Notes: generated by a model from the sequence alone, not told the origin. DNA of 64,000 nt from Burkholderiales bacterium (GCA_015075645.1 JABTUF010000001.1:496001-560000); one strand, 5' to 3'; counted from the first letter of the stretch, positions 10,679 to 20,262 are shown. Program-made: numbers and translations.

Positions 10679-11695
10679 ATGCGCCTGCGCAAGCCCAGGA
10701 AGAAGTCGGACGCCTCGCCCTACCCCGAGGACTCGATCGGGCGGCTGATGGAACCCCCGCTCGCGGTGTTCCTGCCCGGGCAGACGGTCGGCGAGGCGAT
10801 CGAGACCATCCGCGAGCTCGTGAAGTCCCAGTTCATCACCTACGCGTGGGTGCTGGAAGCCGACGGCAAGCTCGTCGGCGTGATCACGATGCGCGATCTC
10901 CTGTTCAACGACCGTTCGGCGACGCTGGGCGAAGTGATGTTGCGCGACGTCTTCGCGCTGAAGACGGCGCTGCCGCTCATCGACGCGATGAAGTCGACGC
11001 TCGACAAGCACTATCCGGTCTACCCGGTCGTCGACGACGAGGGCCGGCTGATGGGCACGGTGCGCGGCCAGCGGATGTTCGAGGCGCAGGCGGTCGAACT
11101 CTCCGCGCAGGCGGGCGAGATGGTCGGCGTCACCAAGGAGGAGCGGCTCGCGACGCCGTGGCCGCGCAGCCTCCTGTTCCGCCACCCGTGGCTGCAGTTG
11201 AACCTGCTGACCGCGTTCGTCGCCGCATTCGTCGTCGGGCTGTTCGAGGGAACGCTGCAGAAGATCGTGCTCCTCGCGGTGTTCCTGCCGGTGCTCGCCG
11301 GCCAGTCGGGCAACACCGGTTGCCAGGCGCTCGCCGTCACGCTGCGCGGCATGACGCTCGGCGAATTGAAACCCGGGGGCACGCCGGCCGCGGTCCTCAA
11401 GGAGTCGATCCTCGGCCTCGCCAACGGCACGCTCGTCGGCGTCTCCGCCGGGGCGGGCATGTTCGTCTATGCGTGGATGCAGGACAACCCGCAGGCGTGG
11501 ATGCTCGCCGGCGTCACCTGGCTCGCGATGGTCGTCGCCTGCGTGATCAGCGGCGTCTCCGGCGTGCTCGTGCCGACGACGCTGCAGCGGCTGGGCGCCG
11601 ATCCGGCGACCGCGTCGTCGATCTTCCTCACGACCGCGACCGACGTCGTGAGCATGGGCGCCTTCCTCGGATTGGCGACGCTGCTGCTCCTGTAG
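10679..11695 (+). CDS. MgtE-like Mg2+/divalent cation transporter (short form)
   Basis: 338 aa from the ATG at 10679 (GGGAG upstream); the ATG at 10595 is unlikely. Residues about 15-145 hold two CBS domains (VGVITMRDLLF, YPVVDDEGRLMGTV), and the C-terminal 190 residues form the five-helix MgtE channel, with the conserved Pro-containing segment FLPVLAGQSGNTGCQA. The N-terminal MgtE_N superhelical Mg-sensing domain of full-length MgtE (about 450 aa) is absent, so gating must rely on the CBS pair alone. Inner membrane. Confidence 0.88.
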   Translation: MRLRKPRKKSDASPYPEDSIGRLMEPPLAVFLPGQTVGEAIETIRELVKSQFITYAWVLEADGKLVGVITMRDLLFNDRSATLGEVMLRDVFALKTALPLIDAMKSTLDKHYPVYPVVDDEGRLMGTVRGQRMFEAQAVELSAQAGEMVGVTKEERLATPWPRSLLFRHPWLQLNLLTAFVAAFVVGLFEGTLQKIVLLAVFLPVLAGQSGNTGCQALAVTLRGMTLGELKPGGTPAAVLKESILGLANGTLVGVSAGAGMFVYAWMQDNPQAWMLAGVTWLAMVVACVISGVSGVLVPTTLQRLGADPATASSIFLTTATDVVSMGAFLGLATLLLL

Positions 11696-11731
11696 CTCGG
11701 ACGAGGGATCGCCTCCCGAACGCGCCGCCCG

Positions 11732-13525
11732 CTACGACTCGCGTCCGCCCGCCCGACGACCGCCGACTTCCGGCGTGCGATGCGCGACATCGGCCGCGCG
11801 TTCGGCCTGCCGGTTCATCTCGTCGCGCTTCGCCGCCTGCTCGGTGATCTGCGTCCGGATATCCGGATAGCGGCGCAGGATCTCGTTGAAGTCGTCGGTC
11901 GTGAGCTTCAGGAACTTGCAGTAGTCGAGCGCGGTGACGTCGGCCGAGCGCGGCTGGCCGCTGATCAGCGCCATCTCGCCGAAGAAGCTGCCCGGGCCGA
12001 GCCGGATGTGCTGGCCGGACACCGTGACCTCGACTTCCCCCTGCGAAAGGAAATAGGCGGCGTCGGCGACGTCGCCGCGGTGGATGACGCGCTCGCCCGG
12101 CTGCGCGGTGTGCGGCACGAAATGGAGCAGCACGACCTCCCGCTGTTCCGGCGTGAGTCCGGCGAACATCGGGAACCGCGCGACGAGTTCCTCCGGCGAC
12201 ACCGTCTTGTGCGCCGCGGCCTTCGCCTCCGCCGCGAGGCGCGCGGACTCGATCTCCTGCTCGAGCGCGAGGAGGCGGGCCGCGCGCGCGTCCTCGAGCA
12301 CGGCGCGCCAGCGCGGACGGGCCCGCACCATCGCGACGAGCCCGTCCTTGGCGACGAACGCGAACTGGTTCAGCGTGATCGAGACGAGCGCTCCGGCGAG
12401 CAGCAGCGACAGGCTCTCGGGCGGCAGCAGGCCATAGCCGATGCCGAGTCCCGCCAGGATGAACGAGAACTCGCCGATCTGCGCGATCGTCGCGGCGAGG
12501 TAGAAGGCGGTGGTCGCCGGGTAGCCCATCGCGAGCACGATGAGCGTCGCATTCAAGGCCTTGAGCCCGAGGATGAACAGCACCACGGCCGCGATCATCG
12601 CCGGCTCGCGCACGACGATCATCGGGTCGAACAGCATGCCGACCGACACGAAGAACAGCACCGCGAATGCGTCCTGCAGCGGCAGGGAATTCGCGGCGGC
12701 CTTGTGCGACAGGTCGGATTCGTTCAGCACCACGCCCGCGAAGAACGCGCCGAGCGCGAACGAGACGCCGAACAGTTCGGCCGATCCGAACGCGATGCCG
12801 ACGGACAGTGCGAGCACCGCCAGGGTGAAGAGTTCGCGCGAGCCGGTGCGCGCCACCTGGCGCAGGATCCAGGGCAGCACGCGCGGGCCGACGAGGAGCA
12901 CGACCGCGCCGAACGCGGCGACCTTGACCAGCGTGACGACGAGCGAGGCCACGATGCCGTGCCCGGCTCCGCCGTGCCCTCCGCCCGGCACGGTGCCGCC
13001 GAGCGCGCCCGCGAGCGCGGGCAGCAGCACGAGCACGAGCACCATCGTCAGATCCTCGACCACCAGCCAGCCGATCGCGATGCGGCCGCTCGCGGTCGAG
13101 ACCTCGTTGCGGTCCTCGAGTCCCTTGAGCACGACGACGGTGCTCGCGACCGACAGGCAGAGCCCGAACACGATGCCCGCGCCGATGCTCCAGCCCCACA
13201 GCATCGCGACGCCGGTGCCGAGCGCGGTGGCGATCGCGATCTGCACGACCGGGCCGATCAGCACGATGCGGCGCACCGCCATCAGGTCGGCGACCGAGAA
13301 GTGCAACCCGACGCCGAACATCAGCAGGATCACGCCGATGTCGGCGAGCTGCCCGGCGACCTCCGCGGTCGCGACCACGCCCGTGGCGAAGCGCCCGATC
13401 ACGACGCCCGCCACCAGGTAGCCGACGAGCGGGGGCAGGCGCAGGCCGTTGGCGAGGACGCCGAACACGAACGCGAGGACGAAGCCCACCGCGAACGTGG
13501 CGATCAGCGTGACGTCATGCGGCAT
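11732..13525 (-). CDS. Kef-type K+/H+ antiporter with C-terminal cyclic-nucleotide-binding-like domain
   Basis: 597 aa. Residues about 1-400 are a CPA2 (Na+/H+ exchanger-like) membrane domain of 12-13 helices with VASTVVVLKGLEDR, IGWLVVEDLT and IGEFSFIL. KefB/KefC/YbaL carry a RCK/TrkA-N NAD-binding domain behind the membrane part; here that is replaced by a linker (about 405-450) and a cNMP-binding fold (about 455-570: FAGLTPEQREVVLLHF, GPGSFFGEMALISGQPRSADV). The RSADV end of the phosphate-binding cassette approximates the RxA motif of real cNMP binders. Suggests K+ efflux gated by a nucleotide or another small ligand. Convergent with the MgtE-like gene. Confidence 0.87.
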   Translation of the reverse strand: MPHDVTLIATFAVGFVLAFVFGVLANGLRLPPLVGYLVAGVVIGRFATGVVATAEVAGQLADIGVILLMFGVGLHFSVADLMAVRRIVLIGPVVQIAIATALGTGVAMLWGWSIGAGIVFGLCLSVASTVVVLKGLEDRNEVSTASGRIAIGWLVVEDLTMVLVLVLLPALAGALGGTVPGGGHGGAGHGIVASLVVTLVKVAAFGAVVLLVGPRVLPWILRQVARTGSRELFTLAVLALSVGIAFGSAELFGVSFALGAFFAGVVLNESDLSHKAAANSLPLQDAFAVLFFVSVGMLFDPMIVVREPAMIAAVVLFILGLKALNATLIVLAMGYPATTAFYLAATIAQIGEFSFILAGLGIGYGLLPPESLSLLLAGALVSITLNQFAFVAKDGLVAMVRARPRWRAVLEDARAARLLALEQEIESARLAAEAKAAAHKTVSPEELVARFPMFAGLTPEQREVVLLHFVPHTAQPGERVIHRGDVADAAYFLSQGEVEVTVSGQHIRLGPGSFFGEMALISGQPRSADVTALDYCKFLKLTTDDFNEILRRYPDIRTQITEQAAKRDEMNRQAERAADVAHRTPEVGGRRAGGRES

Positions 13526-13636
13526 TCACGTTCCTCACGACCTCCCCGGCGGGCGCGGCAGCAGGACGCGGCCGCGCGGCTCGCGCGGATTGTGCCACGG
13601 CGGGGCCGTCCGCCGGAACCCGCGCGGAAGCGCGTC

Positions 13637-14572
13637 TCAAACGAGCGCGCGCCTCACGAGCGCGGCCACCCCGACGACTGCGAGCCCGGCGGCGATACCC
13701 ACGACGATGGCGGCCGTCGCCGGCACGACCAGATCGAGCAGGCCCCGGGTGACCGGCGAACCCGGGACCGACGCGGCGAGATGCTCGATCGCCGCGCCGA
13801 GCGGCGGCACTCCGTGCATCAGGATGCCGCCGCCGACGAGGAACATCGCCGCGGTGCCGACGAAGGAGAGCCCCTTCATCAGCTTCGGCGCGAAGGCGAG
13901 GATCGCGGTGCCGATGGCGCGCCGGACGCGCGCCACGACGTCCCCGTTCCGCGTCCGCGCGAGAAGCGCGCCCAGGTCGTCGAGCTTCACGATCGCCGCA
14001 ACGACGCCGTACACGGCCACCGTCATGCCGATCGCGATGGCCGAGATCACTGCCGCGCGCATCGGCAGCGTGGCGCCGGCGACTACCCCCAGCGCGATCA
14101 CGATGATCTCGGCGGAGAGCACGAAGTCGGTGCGGACCGCGCCCTTGATGCGGGTCTTCTCGTGCGCGACCAGGTCGACCGCAGGATCCGCCACCGCGCC
14201 GGCGAGCTCCTGGCGGTACGCCTCGCGCGCCTCGCCGCGCGCGAAGCGGTGCACGAGCTTCTCGGCGCCTTCGTAGCAGAGGAACGCGCCGCCCGCCATC
14301 AGCAGCGGCAGGACGGCCCAGGGGGCGAATGCGCTGATCGCGATCGCCGCGGGCACGAGGATCGCCTTGTTGACGAGCGAGCCCTTCGCCACCGCCCACA
14401 CGACCGGCAGCTCGCGCTCGGCGCGCACGCCCGACACCTGCTCGGCGTTGACCGCGAGGTCGTCGCCGACGACGCCGGCGGTTTTCCCGGCGGCGACCTT
14501 GGTCAGCGTGGCGACGTCGTCGAGGACGCTCGCGACGTCGTCGAGCAGCGCCAGCAGCCCCGCGAAGGCCAT
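13637..14572 (-). CDS. DUF808 (YedI-type) inner-membrane protein
   Basis: 311 aa, typical of the family. N terminus MAFAGLLALLDDVASVLDDVA followed by KTAGVVGDDLAVNA, then LLMAGGAFLCYEGAEK and several transmembrane helices (about 6-7). Function is not established for the family. Ten bp separate it from the gene upstream on the same strand (stop at 14582), so both may be co-transcribed. Confidence 0.88.
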   Translation of the reverse strand: MAFAGLLALLDDVASVLDDVATLTKVAAGKTAGVVGDDLAVNAEQVSGVRAERELPVVWAVAKGSLVNKAILVPAAIAISAFAPWAVLPLLMAGGAFLCYEGAEKLVHRFARGEAREAYRQELAGAVADPAVDLVAHEKTRIKGAVRTDFVLSAEIIVIALGVVAGATLPMRAAVISAIAIGMTVAVYGVVAAIVKLDDLGALLARTRNGDVVARVRRAIGTAILAFAPKLMKGLSFVGTAAMFLVGGGILMHGVPPLGAAIEHLAASVPGSPVTRGLLDLVVPATAAIVVGIAAGLAVVGVAALVRRALV

Positions 14573-14581
14573 CGCCGGCCG

Positions 14582-15745
14582 TCAGGCGCGCGCCGCGCCA
14601 TTCGCGTCCCGCTCGCCGAGCGCGAGGTCCATCTTCATCGCGCTCGCGAGCGTGTCGAGTTCGCGCTCGAGTTCACGGTGCGGCAGCGCGCCCGGCACGA
14701 ACAGCAGCGCGCTCACCCGGAACTCGCGCGCTCCGCCGCTGCCGTCGCCGACGATCTCGGTGTGCAGGTCCTCGATGCTGACGCCGCGTTCCGCGAGTCG
14801 TGTCGACAGGTCGCGCACGATGCCGGGCCGGTCGGGGCCGGAGAGTTCGAGGCGCACGATGCGCCGCCCGTCCGGAGCCGCGGCGCCGCCGGTCCGGGCG
14901 ATCACGACGCGCAAGCCGGTCGATTCGAGCGCCGAGAGCGCGTTCGCGAGCGCGTCGGCGTTTTCGGCGGGAACGTCGAGGTGCACGATCCCGGCGAACT
15001 GCCCGGCGAGGTTCGACATGCGGCTCGCGGCCCAGTTGGCGCCGAAGCTCTTCGCGCGTTCGGAGATGAGGCGCACGATGCCCGGCCGATCGGGGCCGAC
15101 GACGGTCACGACCAATGACGCCGCGCGCACGGGCTCGCCTTCGGTCAGCGTTACCGTGCGCCGGATCATCGGGGCGCGCGTGGCGAAGCGCTCGTCCTGC
15201 CGGTGCGCCGGCAGGCTCCCGTGCTCGCGCGCATGGCGCACGACGCGCTTCAGGAGGTCGAGGCCCATCGGCGCGAGCGCGCGCTCCCACAGGTCGCGCG
15301 CCGTCTCGCCCTTCGCCACGAAGCACCAGTCCTGCAGCGCCACCGCGCCCGCGTCCCAGCCGTCAGCGAGGTGGTAGACCGAACCGCCGGCGATCGGGTC
15401 GCCTTCGAGGATCGTCCACTCGACCGCGGCGATGCCGCGATGCCGCGGCAAGAGCGACGGGTGGTAGCCGACGCCGCCCAGGCGCGAGCGCGCGAGCGCC
15501 TCGTTGCTGACGCGCGCGTGCGTGTGCGCGGCGACGATGAGGTCGCTCCCTTCGGCGATCGCCTCGCCCGGGACGATCTTCGGATTCGCGAGCACGTGCA
15601 CCGGGATCGCGTGTTTCCGCGCCGCGACCGCGAGACGGTCGTCGGCGGCGGGCGCGACCACGCGCGCGATCGTCGCGCCGTCGCCGGCGAGCGCGTCGAG
15701 CACCGCGGCGCCGAAGTAGCGCGACCCGACCAGCGTGATCTTCAT
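14582..15745 (-). CDS. formyltransferase-fold protein fused to two ACT domains
   Basis: 387 aa. Residues 1-200 have the formyltransferase (Fmt/PurN) fold: MKITLVGSRYFGAAVL, the motif HPSLLPRHRG at 95-104 and GWDAG with Asp131. The catalytic Asn of the usual NxH motif is Gly93, so activity may differ from Fmt or PurN. Residues about 209-285 and 296-375 are two ACT domains (TVVGPDRPGIVRLISE and LSGPDRPGIVRDLSTR) arranged as in GcvR-like regulators or PurU. It could be an allosterically regulated formyl- or hydroxymethyl-transfer enzyme of one-carbon metabolism. PurU itself has a single N-terminal ACT, so the order here is reversed. Confidence 0.8.
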   Translation of the reverse strand: MKITLVGSRYFGAAVLDALAGDGATIARVVAPAADDRLAVAARKHAIPVHVLANPKIVPGEAIAEGSDLIVAAHTHARVSNEALARSRLGGVGYHPSLLPRHRGIAAVEWTILEGDPIAGGSVYHLADGWDAGAVALQDWCFVAKGETARDLWERALAPMGLDLLKRVVRHAREHGSLPAHRQDERFATRAPMIRRTVTLTEGEPVRAASLVVTVVGPDRPGIVRLISERAKSFGANWAASRMSNLAGQFAGIVHLDVPAENADALANALSALESTGLRVVIARTGGAAAPDGRRIVRLELSGPDRPGIVRDLSTRLAERGVSIEDLHTEIVGDGSGGAREFRVSALLFVPGALPHRELERELDTLASAMKMDLALGERDANGAARA

Positions 15746-15857
15746 GGCACGGCCTCCCCGGGGGCGGCACCGGCGGCCGCGAAGGGCGTCAGTCTACCGG
15801 CACTCCGCGCGCCGGCCGGAACGTGGTAAACATCGCCTTGCCTCCGCGCGATCCGAC

Positions 15858-16460
15858 ATGCCCATGGACAAGCCGCACGCCCCGAGTTGCGAGCGCAACC
15901 GCGATCCGATCCTCGCCGTGCTGCGCGAGCACTTCGCGCACCGGCGCGCCGTGCTGGAGATCGGCAGCGGCACCGGCCAGCATGCCGTGCACTTCGCCGC
16001 CGCGATGCCCCATCTCGAATGGCAGTGCTCCGACCGCGAGGCGAACCTCCCGGGTATCCGCCTGTGGCTCGACGAAGCCGCGCTTTCCAACACGCCGGAC
16101 CCGATCGCGCTCGACGTGAACGGCGCCTGGCCCGCGCGCCGCTACGACGCGGTGTTCAGCGCGAACACGCTGCACATCATGGGCTGGCCGGAGGTCGAGC
16201 GCCTGTTCGCGGCGCTCCCCGGCGTGCTCGCGGCGGACGCGACGCTCGTCGTCTACGGGCCGTTCAACGTCGGCGGCCGGTTCACGAGCGAGAGCAACGC
16301 CGCGTTCGACGCGCAACTCAGGGCGAAGGCGCCGCAGCAGGGCCTGCGCGACCTGGAGGCGGTCGATGCGCTCGCGCGCGGCGCCGGCCTCGCGCTGGAG
16401 GAAGACCGGCCGATGCCCGCGAACAACCGCTGCCTCGTGTGGCGGTCCGCCCCGGCCTGA
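15858..16460 (+). CDS. DUF938 SAM-dependent methyltransferase-like protein
   Basis: 200 aa. Rossmann-type methyltransferase with motif I LEIGSGTGQHAVHFA, then QCSDREANL and YDAVFSANTLHIMGW. DUF938 proteins are typically about 200 aa and this one matches end to end. The first ATG (15858) is preferred; a second at 15864 is possible. Substrate unknown. It lies 3 bp upstream of a metallophosphoesterase gene, suggesting an operon. Confidence 0.85.
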   Translation: MPMDKPHAPSCERNRDPILAVLREHFAHRRAVLEIGSGTGQHAVHFAAAMPHLEWQCSDREANLPGIRLWLDEAALSNTPDPIALDVNGAWPARRYDAVFSANTLHIMGWPEVERLFAALPGVLAADATLVVYGPFNVGGRFTSESNAAFDAQLRAKAPQQGLRDLEAVDALARGAGLALEEDRPMPANNRCLVWRSAPA

Positions 16461-16463
16461 CCG

Positions 16464-17222
16464 ATGCGCTTCCAGATCCTGTCGGACCTGCACCTGTCGC
16501 GGGGCGTGCCCGACATCCCGCGAACCGACGCCGACCTCGTCGTGCTCGCCGGCGACATCGCGCGGCCCGCCGAAGCGCTCGCCTTCGCGCAGAGCCTGGA
16601 CAAGCCCGTACTCTACGTGCCGGGCAACCACGAGTTCTACGGCGCGTCGATCGGCGAGACGCGGCGCGAACTCGCGCGGCTCGCGACGGGCACGAACGTG
16701 ACGATCCTCGACGACACGGCGATCACGCTCGACGGCGTCCGCTTCCTCGGCAGCACGCTGTGGACCGATTTCCTGCTCGACGGTGGGGGCGACGCGCGGA
16801 CCCGCGCGATGGAGGTGTCGAAGCGCTTCGCGCGCGACTTCAGCGTGATCCGCGACGACGGCGGCGCGACGTTCACGCCCGAAGCCTCCGCGGCGCGCTT
16901 CGCCGCGCACGCCGCGTGGCTGCGCGCACGCCTCGACGAGGCGCACGAAGGTCCGACGGTGGTGGTCACGCACCACGCGCCGGCGCGCGGGAGCGTGCAT
17001 CCGCGGTTCGCGGGCTCGCCGGTCAATCCCTGCTTCGTGTCGGACCTCGCCCACCTGATGGGTGGCGAGCGCGTGCGCCTGTGGATCCACGGCCACACGC
17101 ACGACAGCTTCGACTACGATGTCGCAGGAACCCGCGTGCTCTGCAATCCGCGCGGCTACGCGAAGGACGGCGTCGACGAGAATCCGCGGTTCGATCCCGC
17201 GCTCGTCGTCGAGGTGGGTTGA
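16464..17222 (+). CDS. metallophosphoesterase
   Basis: 252 aa. Calcineurin-like motifs in order: LSDLHLSRG, LAGDIA, PGNHEFYG, THHAP and IHGHTHDSFDY. This is a different subfamily from the gene at 5856, closer to serine/threonine-phosphatase-like Icc proteins. The substrate is unknown. It starts 3 bp after the DUF938 stop. Confidence 0.87.
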   Translation: MRFQILSDLHLSRGVPDIPRTDADLVVLAGDIARPAEALAFAQSLDKPVLYVPGNHEFYGASIGETRRELARLATGTNVTILDDTAITLDGVRFLGSTLWTDFLLDGGGDARTRAMEVSKRFARDFSVIRDDGGATFTPEASAARFAAHAAWLRARLDEAHEGPTVVVTHHAPARGSVHPRFAGSPVNPCFVSDLAHLMGGERVRLWIHGHTHDSFDYDVAGTRVLCNPRGYAKDGVDENPRFDPALVVEVG

Positions 17223-17383
17223 ACGCGGCGGCCGCGTCGCGCCGGAGGAGCCGGCGAGCGGCCGACGGAACCGGTCGCCGCTTCCCGGCCGTCAGGCGGC
17301 CCGGACAACGCGATGGTTGAAACGCGCCGCGGCGACCCGATCATGTCCGGATCGGGACCGCGCGCTTCGTCCCTTCGAACCGC

Positions 17384-18064
17384 ATGGACTATCGCGCCAC
17401 GACCCCCGACCATGCGAGTTCGCCGCGTGCGCGCGCGGCGTTCCGTCTCGCGGTCCGGCTGACGCTCGCCTTCGTCGCGCTCTTGTGGGCCCTCCTCGCC
17501 CTCGACGCGATCCTGGGGCTCGACGCCACGCCGTTCGGCGTTCGTCCGCGCACCGTCGAGGGCCTGGCCGGGCTGCTGTTCGCGCCGCTCTTCCACACCG
17601 GCTTCGAGCACCTGCTGCAGAACACGCCGCCGCTCGTCGTCCTCGGCATCGCGATGCTCTACCTCTACCCGCAGGCGTGCCGCATCGTGCTGCCGGCGAT
17701 CTGGCTCGGTCCCGGGCTCGCGGTCTGGCTGTTCGCGCGCGGCGGCGTGCACCTGGGCGCGAGCGGGCTGGTCTACGGACTCATCGCCTACGTGCTGACG
17801 GCCGGTCTGATACGACGCGACCGCCGGGCGCTCGCCGCCGCGCTGGCGGTCGCCTTCCTCTACGGTGCCGCCGTATGGGGCGTCCTGCCGATCCGGGCGC
17901 GCACGTCATGGGAGACGCACCTCGCCGCCGCGCTGATCGGCTTCGTGCTCGCGCTGGCGCTGCGACGGCGCGACGCGGTGCCGACCGTGCGCTACGACTG
18001 GGAAGGCGGCGACGACGTCGTCGACCTCGATCCGATCGAGGAACACGAGCGCACATTGCACTGA
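17384..18064 (+). CDS. rhomboid-family intramembrane serine protease
   Basis: 226 aa with about six transmembrane helices. The catalytic dyad is visible: Ser127 in GASGLVYG and His179 in ETHLAAALIGF, plus the upstream HTGFEHLLQNTPPL segment corresponding to the HxxxxHxxxN motif of family helix 2 (FEHLLQN). Cleaves transmembrane substrates in the inner membrane; the substrate is unknown. The acidic C-terminal tail (DDVVDLDPIEEHE) is cytoplasmic. Confidence 0.88.
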   Translation: MDYRATTPDHASSPRARAAFRLAVRLTLAFVALLWALLALDAILGLDATPFGVRPRTVEGLAGLLFAPLFHTGFEHLLQNTPPLVVLGIAMLYLYPQACRIVLPAIWLGPGLAVWLFARGGVHLGASGLVYGLIAYVLTAGLIRRDRRALAAALAVAFLYGAAVWGVLPIRARTSWETHLAAALIGFVLALALRRRDAVPTVRYDWEGGDDVVDLDPIEEHERTLH

Positions 18065-18095
18065 CGGTGCCACCGGCCGCGTCCCGCCGCCTGCG

Positions 18096-19313
18096 TCAGG
18101 CGACCGCGTGGCGCACGCGCGTCCGGAAGATGAGCCAGGACGCGATCGACACGTTGACGAGGTTCCACGCGATGCCGTGCAGGAACGCGGCGTGGTAGGA
18201 GCCGGTCAGGTCGAAGATCACGCCGGAGAGCCAGCCGCCGAGCGCCATGCCGACGAGCGTCGCGAGGACGACGACGCCGATGCGCCCGCCGGCCTCGCGC
18301 GCCGGGAAGTACTCGCGCACGATGATGGCGTACGAGGGCACGATCCCGCCCTGGAACAGTCCGAACAGGGCCGAGATCACGTAGAGCGAGACCAGTCCGT
18401 CGAACGGCAGGAACAGGAGGAGCGCGACGCACTGCAGTCCGCCGCCGAGGAGGAGCGTGCGCAGTCCGCCGACACGGTCGCTGATCATGCCGAACGCGAC
18501 GCGGCTCACGATGCCGAAGCCCAGCATCAGCGACAGCATCTGCGCCCCGCGCGCCGGCCCGTAGCCCAGGTCGCTGCAGTAGGCGACGATGTGGACCTGC
18601 GGCATCGCCATCGCGACACAGCAGGCGACACCCGCCACGACGAGGAGCCCCTGCAGCGCGGCCGGCGACAAGCCGAGCGCGCGCGACGATCCGTTGGCGG
18701 ACGGCCGTGCGCCCGCCGGTGCGTCGTGCTGCGCCGGCGGCGGCCGGCGCAGCAGGAGCCCGAGCGGCAGCATCGTCGCGAGGATGAACACGCCGACGCC
18801 GGCGTAGGTCGCGCGCCAGCCCGAGGTCGCGATGAAGTGCTGGACGATCGGGGGCCAGATCGTGCCGGCGAGATAGTTGCCCGACGCGACGAGCGCCACC
18901 GCGATTCCCCTCCGGCGCACGAACCACATCGAGACGTGCGCGAGCAGCGGGCCGAAAGTCACCGAACTGCCGACGCCGATCAGCAGGCCCTGCGCGAGCG
19001 CGAATCCGGTGATCGACGTCGCGTAGCCCGACACGAGGTAGCCCAGGCCGAGGAGCGCCGAGGACGCCATCATCGGCCGCAGGACGCCGAAGCGGTCGAC
19101 GAAGCGGCCTACCACGACGCCCGCGACCCCGAAGCCCAGCATCGTCAGCGTGTAGGGCAGCGATGCGGCGCCGCGCGCCACGCCGAATTCGGCCTGCACG
19201 GCCGGCAGCGCCACCACGACCGACCACATCCCCACCCCGCCGATCGTCGCGAGCGTCAGGGCCAGCGCGAGGCGCGACCAGGATTGCGGGGAGTCGACGG
19301 TCGACGGAGGCAT
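18096..19313 (-). CDS. MFS transporter
   Basis: 405 aa, 12 predicted transmembrane helices. N-terminal half has GRFVDRFGVLRPMM (the loop 2-3 motif of MFS carriers) and the C-terminal half the equivalent ISDRVGGLRTLLLGG. Overall it resembles monocarboxylate or oxalate/formate-type carriers. It is convergent with the rhomboid gene. Substrate undetermined. Confidence 0.85.
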   Translation of the reverse strand: MPPSTVDSPQSWSRLALALTLATIGGVGMWSVVVALPAVQAEFGVARGAASLPYTLTMLGFGVAGVVVGRFVDRFGVLRPMMASSALLGLGYLVSGYATSITGFALAQGLLIGVGSSVTFGPLLAHVSMWFVRRRGIAVALVASGNYLAGTIWPPIVQHFIATSGWRATYAGVGVFILATMLPLGLLLRRPPPAQHDAPAGARPSANGSSRALGLSPAALQGLLVVAGVACCVAMAMPQVHIVAYCSDLGYGPARGAQMLSLMLGFGIVSRVAFGMISDRVGGLRTLLLGGGLQCVALLLFLPFDGLVSLYVISALFGLFQGGIVPSYAIIVREYFPAREAGGRIGVVVLATLVGMALGGWLSGVIFDLTGSYHAAFLHGIAWNLVNVSIASWLIFRTRVRHAVA

Positions 19314-19455
19314 GGCAGCGGAACCCCGGGATGCGGCGCGCGGAGCGCGGCCGGCGTGCCCTGCCGCCCCGCCAGTGTAGCCGACCGCGTGGCGGCCCCG
19401 CGCGACGGCCTCGCGCGGTAGACTCCCGCGGCCGCACGAGCCCGCGATCTTCCGC

Positions 19456-20262
19456 TTGCCCTCGATCGAACTCCCCGGCGTGTCGCTGCACTACGAGCAA
19501 CAGGGCTCGGGAGGCGCGCTGCTCCTGGTCGCGGGCCTCGCCTCGGATGCGATGTCGTGGCTCACCGTGTGGAAGGACCTCGGTGCGCGGCGGCTCGTCA
19601 TCGCGCCCGACAACCGCGGCGTGGGCCGCACGCGGATCCACGACGCGACGGTGTCGATCGACGCGATGGCCGACGACTGCGCTGCGCTGCTCGACCGCCT
19701 CGGGATCGCGCGCGCCGCGGTGCTCGGCCATTCGATGGGCGGGTTCGTCGCGCAGCGGATCGCGCTGCGCCATCCCGGACTGGTCGAGCGGCTCGTGCTC
19801 GTCGCGACGGGTTCACGCGCGCCGGCGGAGAGCGTCGCGCGATTTCGCGACCTCGCCGACCGCTTCGACGCAGGCGAGGATCGCTCGCGCTGGTTCCGCC
19901 GGCTGTTCGATCTCGTCTTCACGCCGCGCTTCCTCGCGGACCCGGCGAACGTCGAGGCGGCGACGCGCTGGGCGCTCGACTACCCGTGGCCGCAATCGGC
20001 GCAGTCGTTCCGGCGGCAGGCCGAGGCCATCGCCGCCTTCGATGGCGAAGCGGATCTGGCACGCCTCGGCGTGCCGGTGCTGGTACTCTCCGGGCGCGAC
20101 GACGTCCTGTTCCCGCTCGACACGATGCAGCGATTCGCGGGCGCCATCGGAGGGGCGCGATTCGAGGTCCTCTCGGGCGCGGCGCACGCCATCCACACCG
20201 AGCAGCCGCGAGCCTTCGTCGACGCGGTCGCGCGTTTCCTCGGGAGCGCCGCCGCACGCTGA
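19456..20262 (+). CDS. alpha/beta hydrolase
   Basis: 268 aa, starting at TTG (19456); no ATG or GTG precedes the conserved N terminus (LPGVSLHYEQQGSG). Shows the hydrolase fold with nucleophile GHSMGGFVAQ, Asp in LSGRDDVLFP and His in GAAHAIHTEQP. Resembles 3-oxoadipate enol-lactonase or esterase members. A TAGACT sequence at 19420-19425 could be the -10 box. No signal peptide, so cytoplasmic. Confidence 0.85.
   Translation: MPSIELPGVSLHYEQQGSGGALLLVAGLASDAMSWLTVWKDLGARRLVIAPDNRGVGRTRIHDATVSIDAMADDCAALLDRLGIARAAVLGHSMGGFVAQRIALRHPGLVERLVLVATGSRAPAESVARFRDLADRFDAGEDRSRWFRRLFDLVFTPRFLADPANVEAATRWALDYPWPQSAQSFRRQAEAIAAFDGEADLARLGVPVLVLSGRDDVLFPLDTMQRFAGAIGGARFEVLSGAAHAIHTEQPRAFVDAVARFLGSAAAR

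Noticed and set aside
11780..15118. Very long open frame (1112 codons) on the plus strand across the Kef, DUF808 and formyltransferase genes
   Set aside because: It is antisense to three well-supported genes, its product is Arg/His/Asp-rich low-complexity sequence, and such shadows are expected in GC-rich DNA. The same applies to 1570-4131 (minus) against rpoD and to 61133-63874 (plus) against padB.
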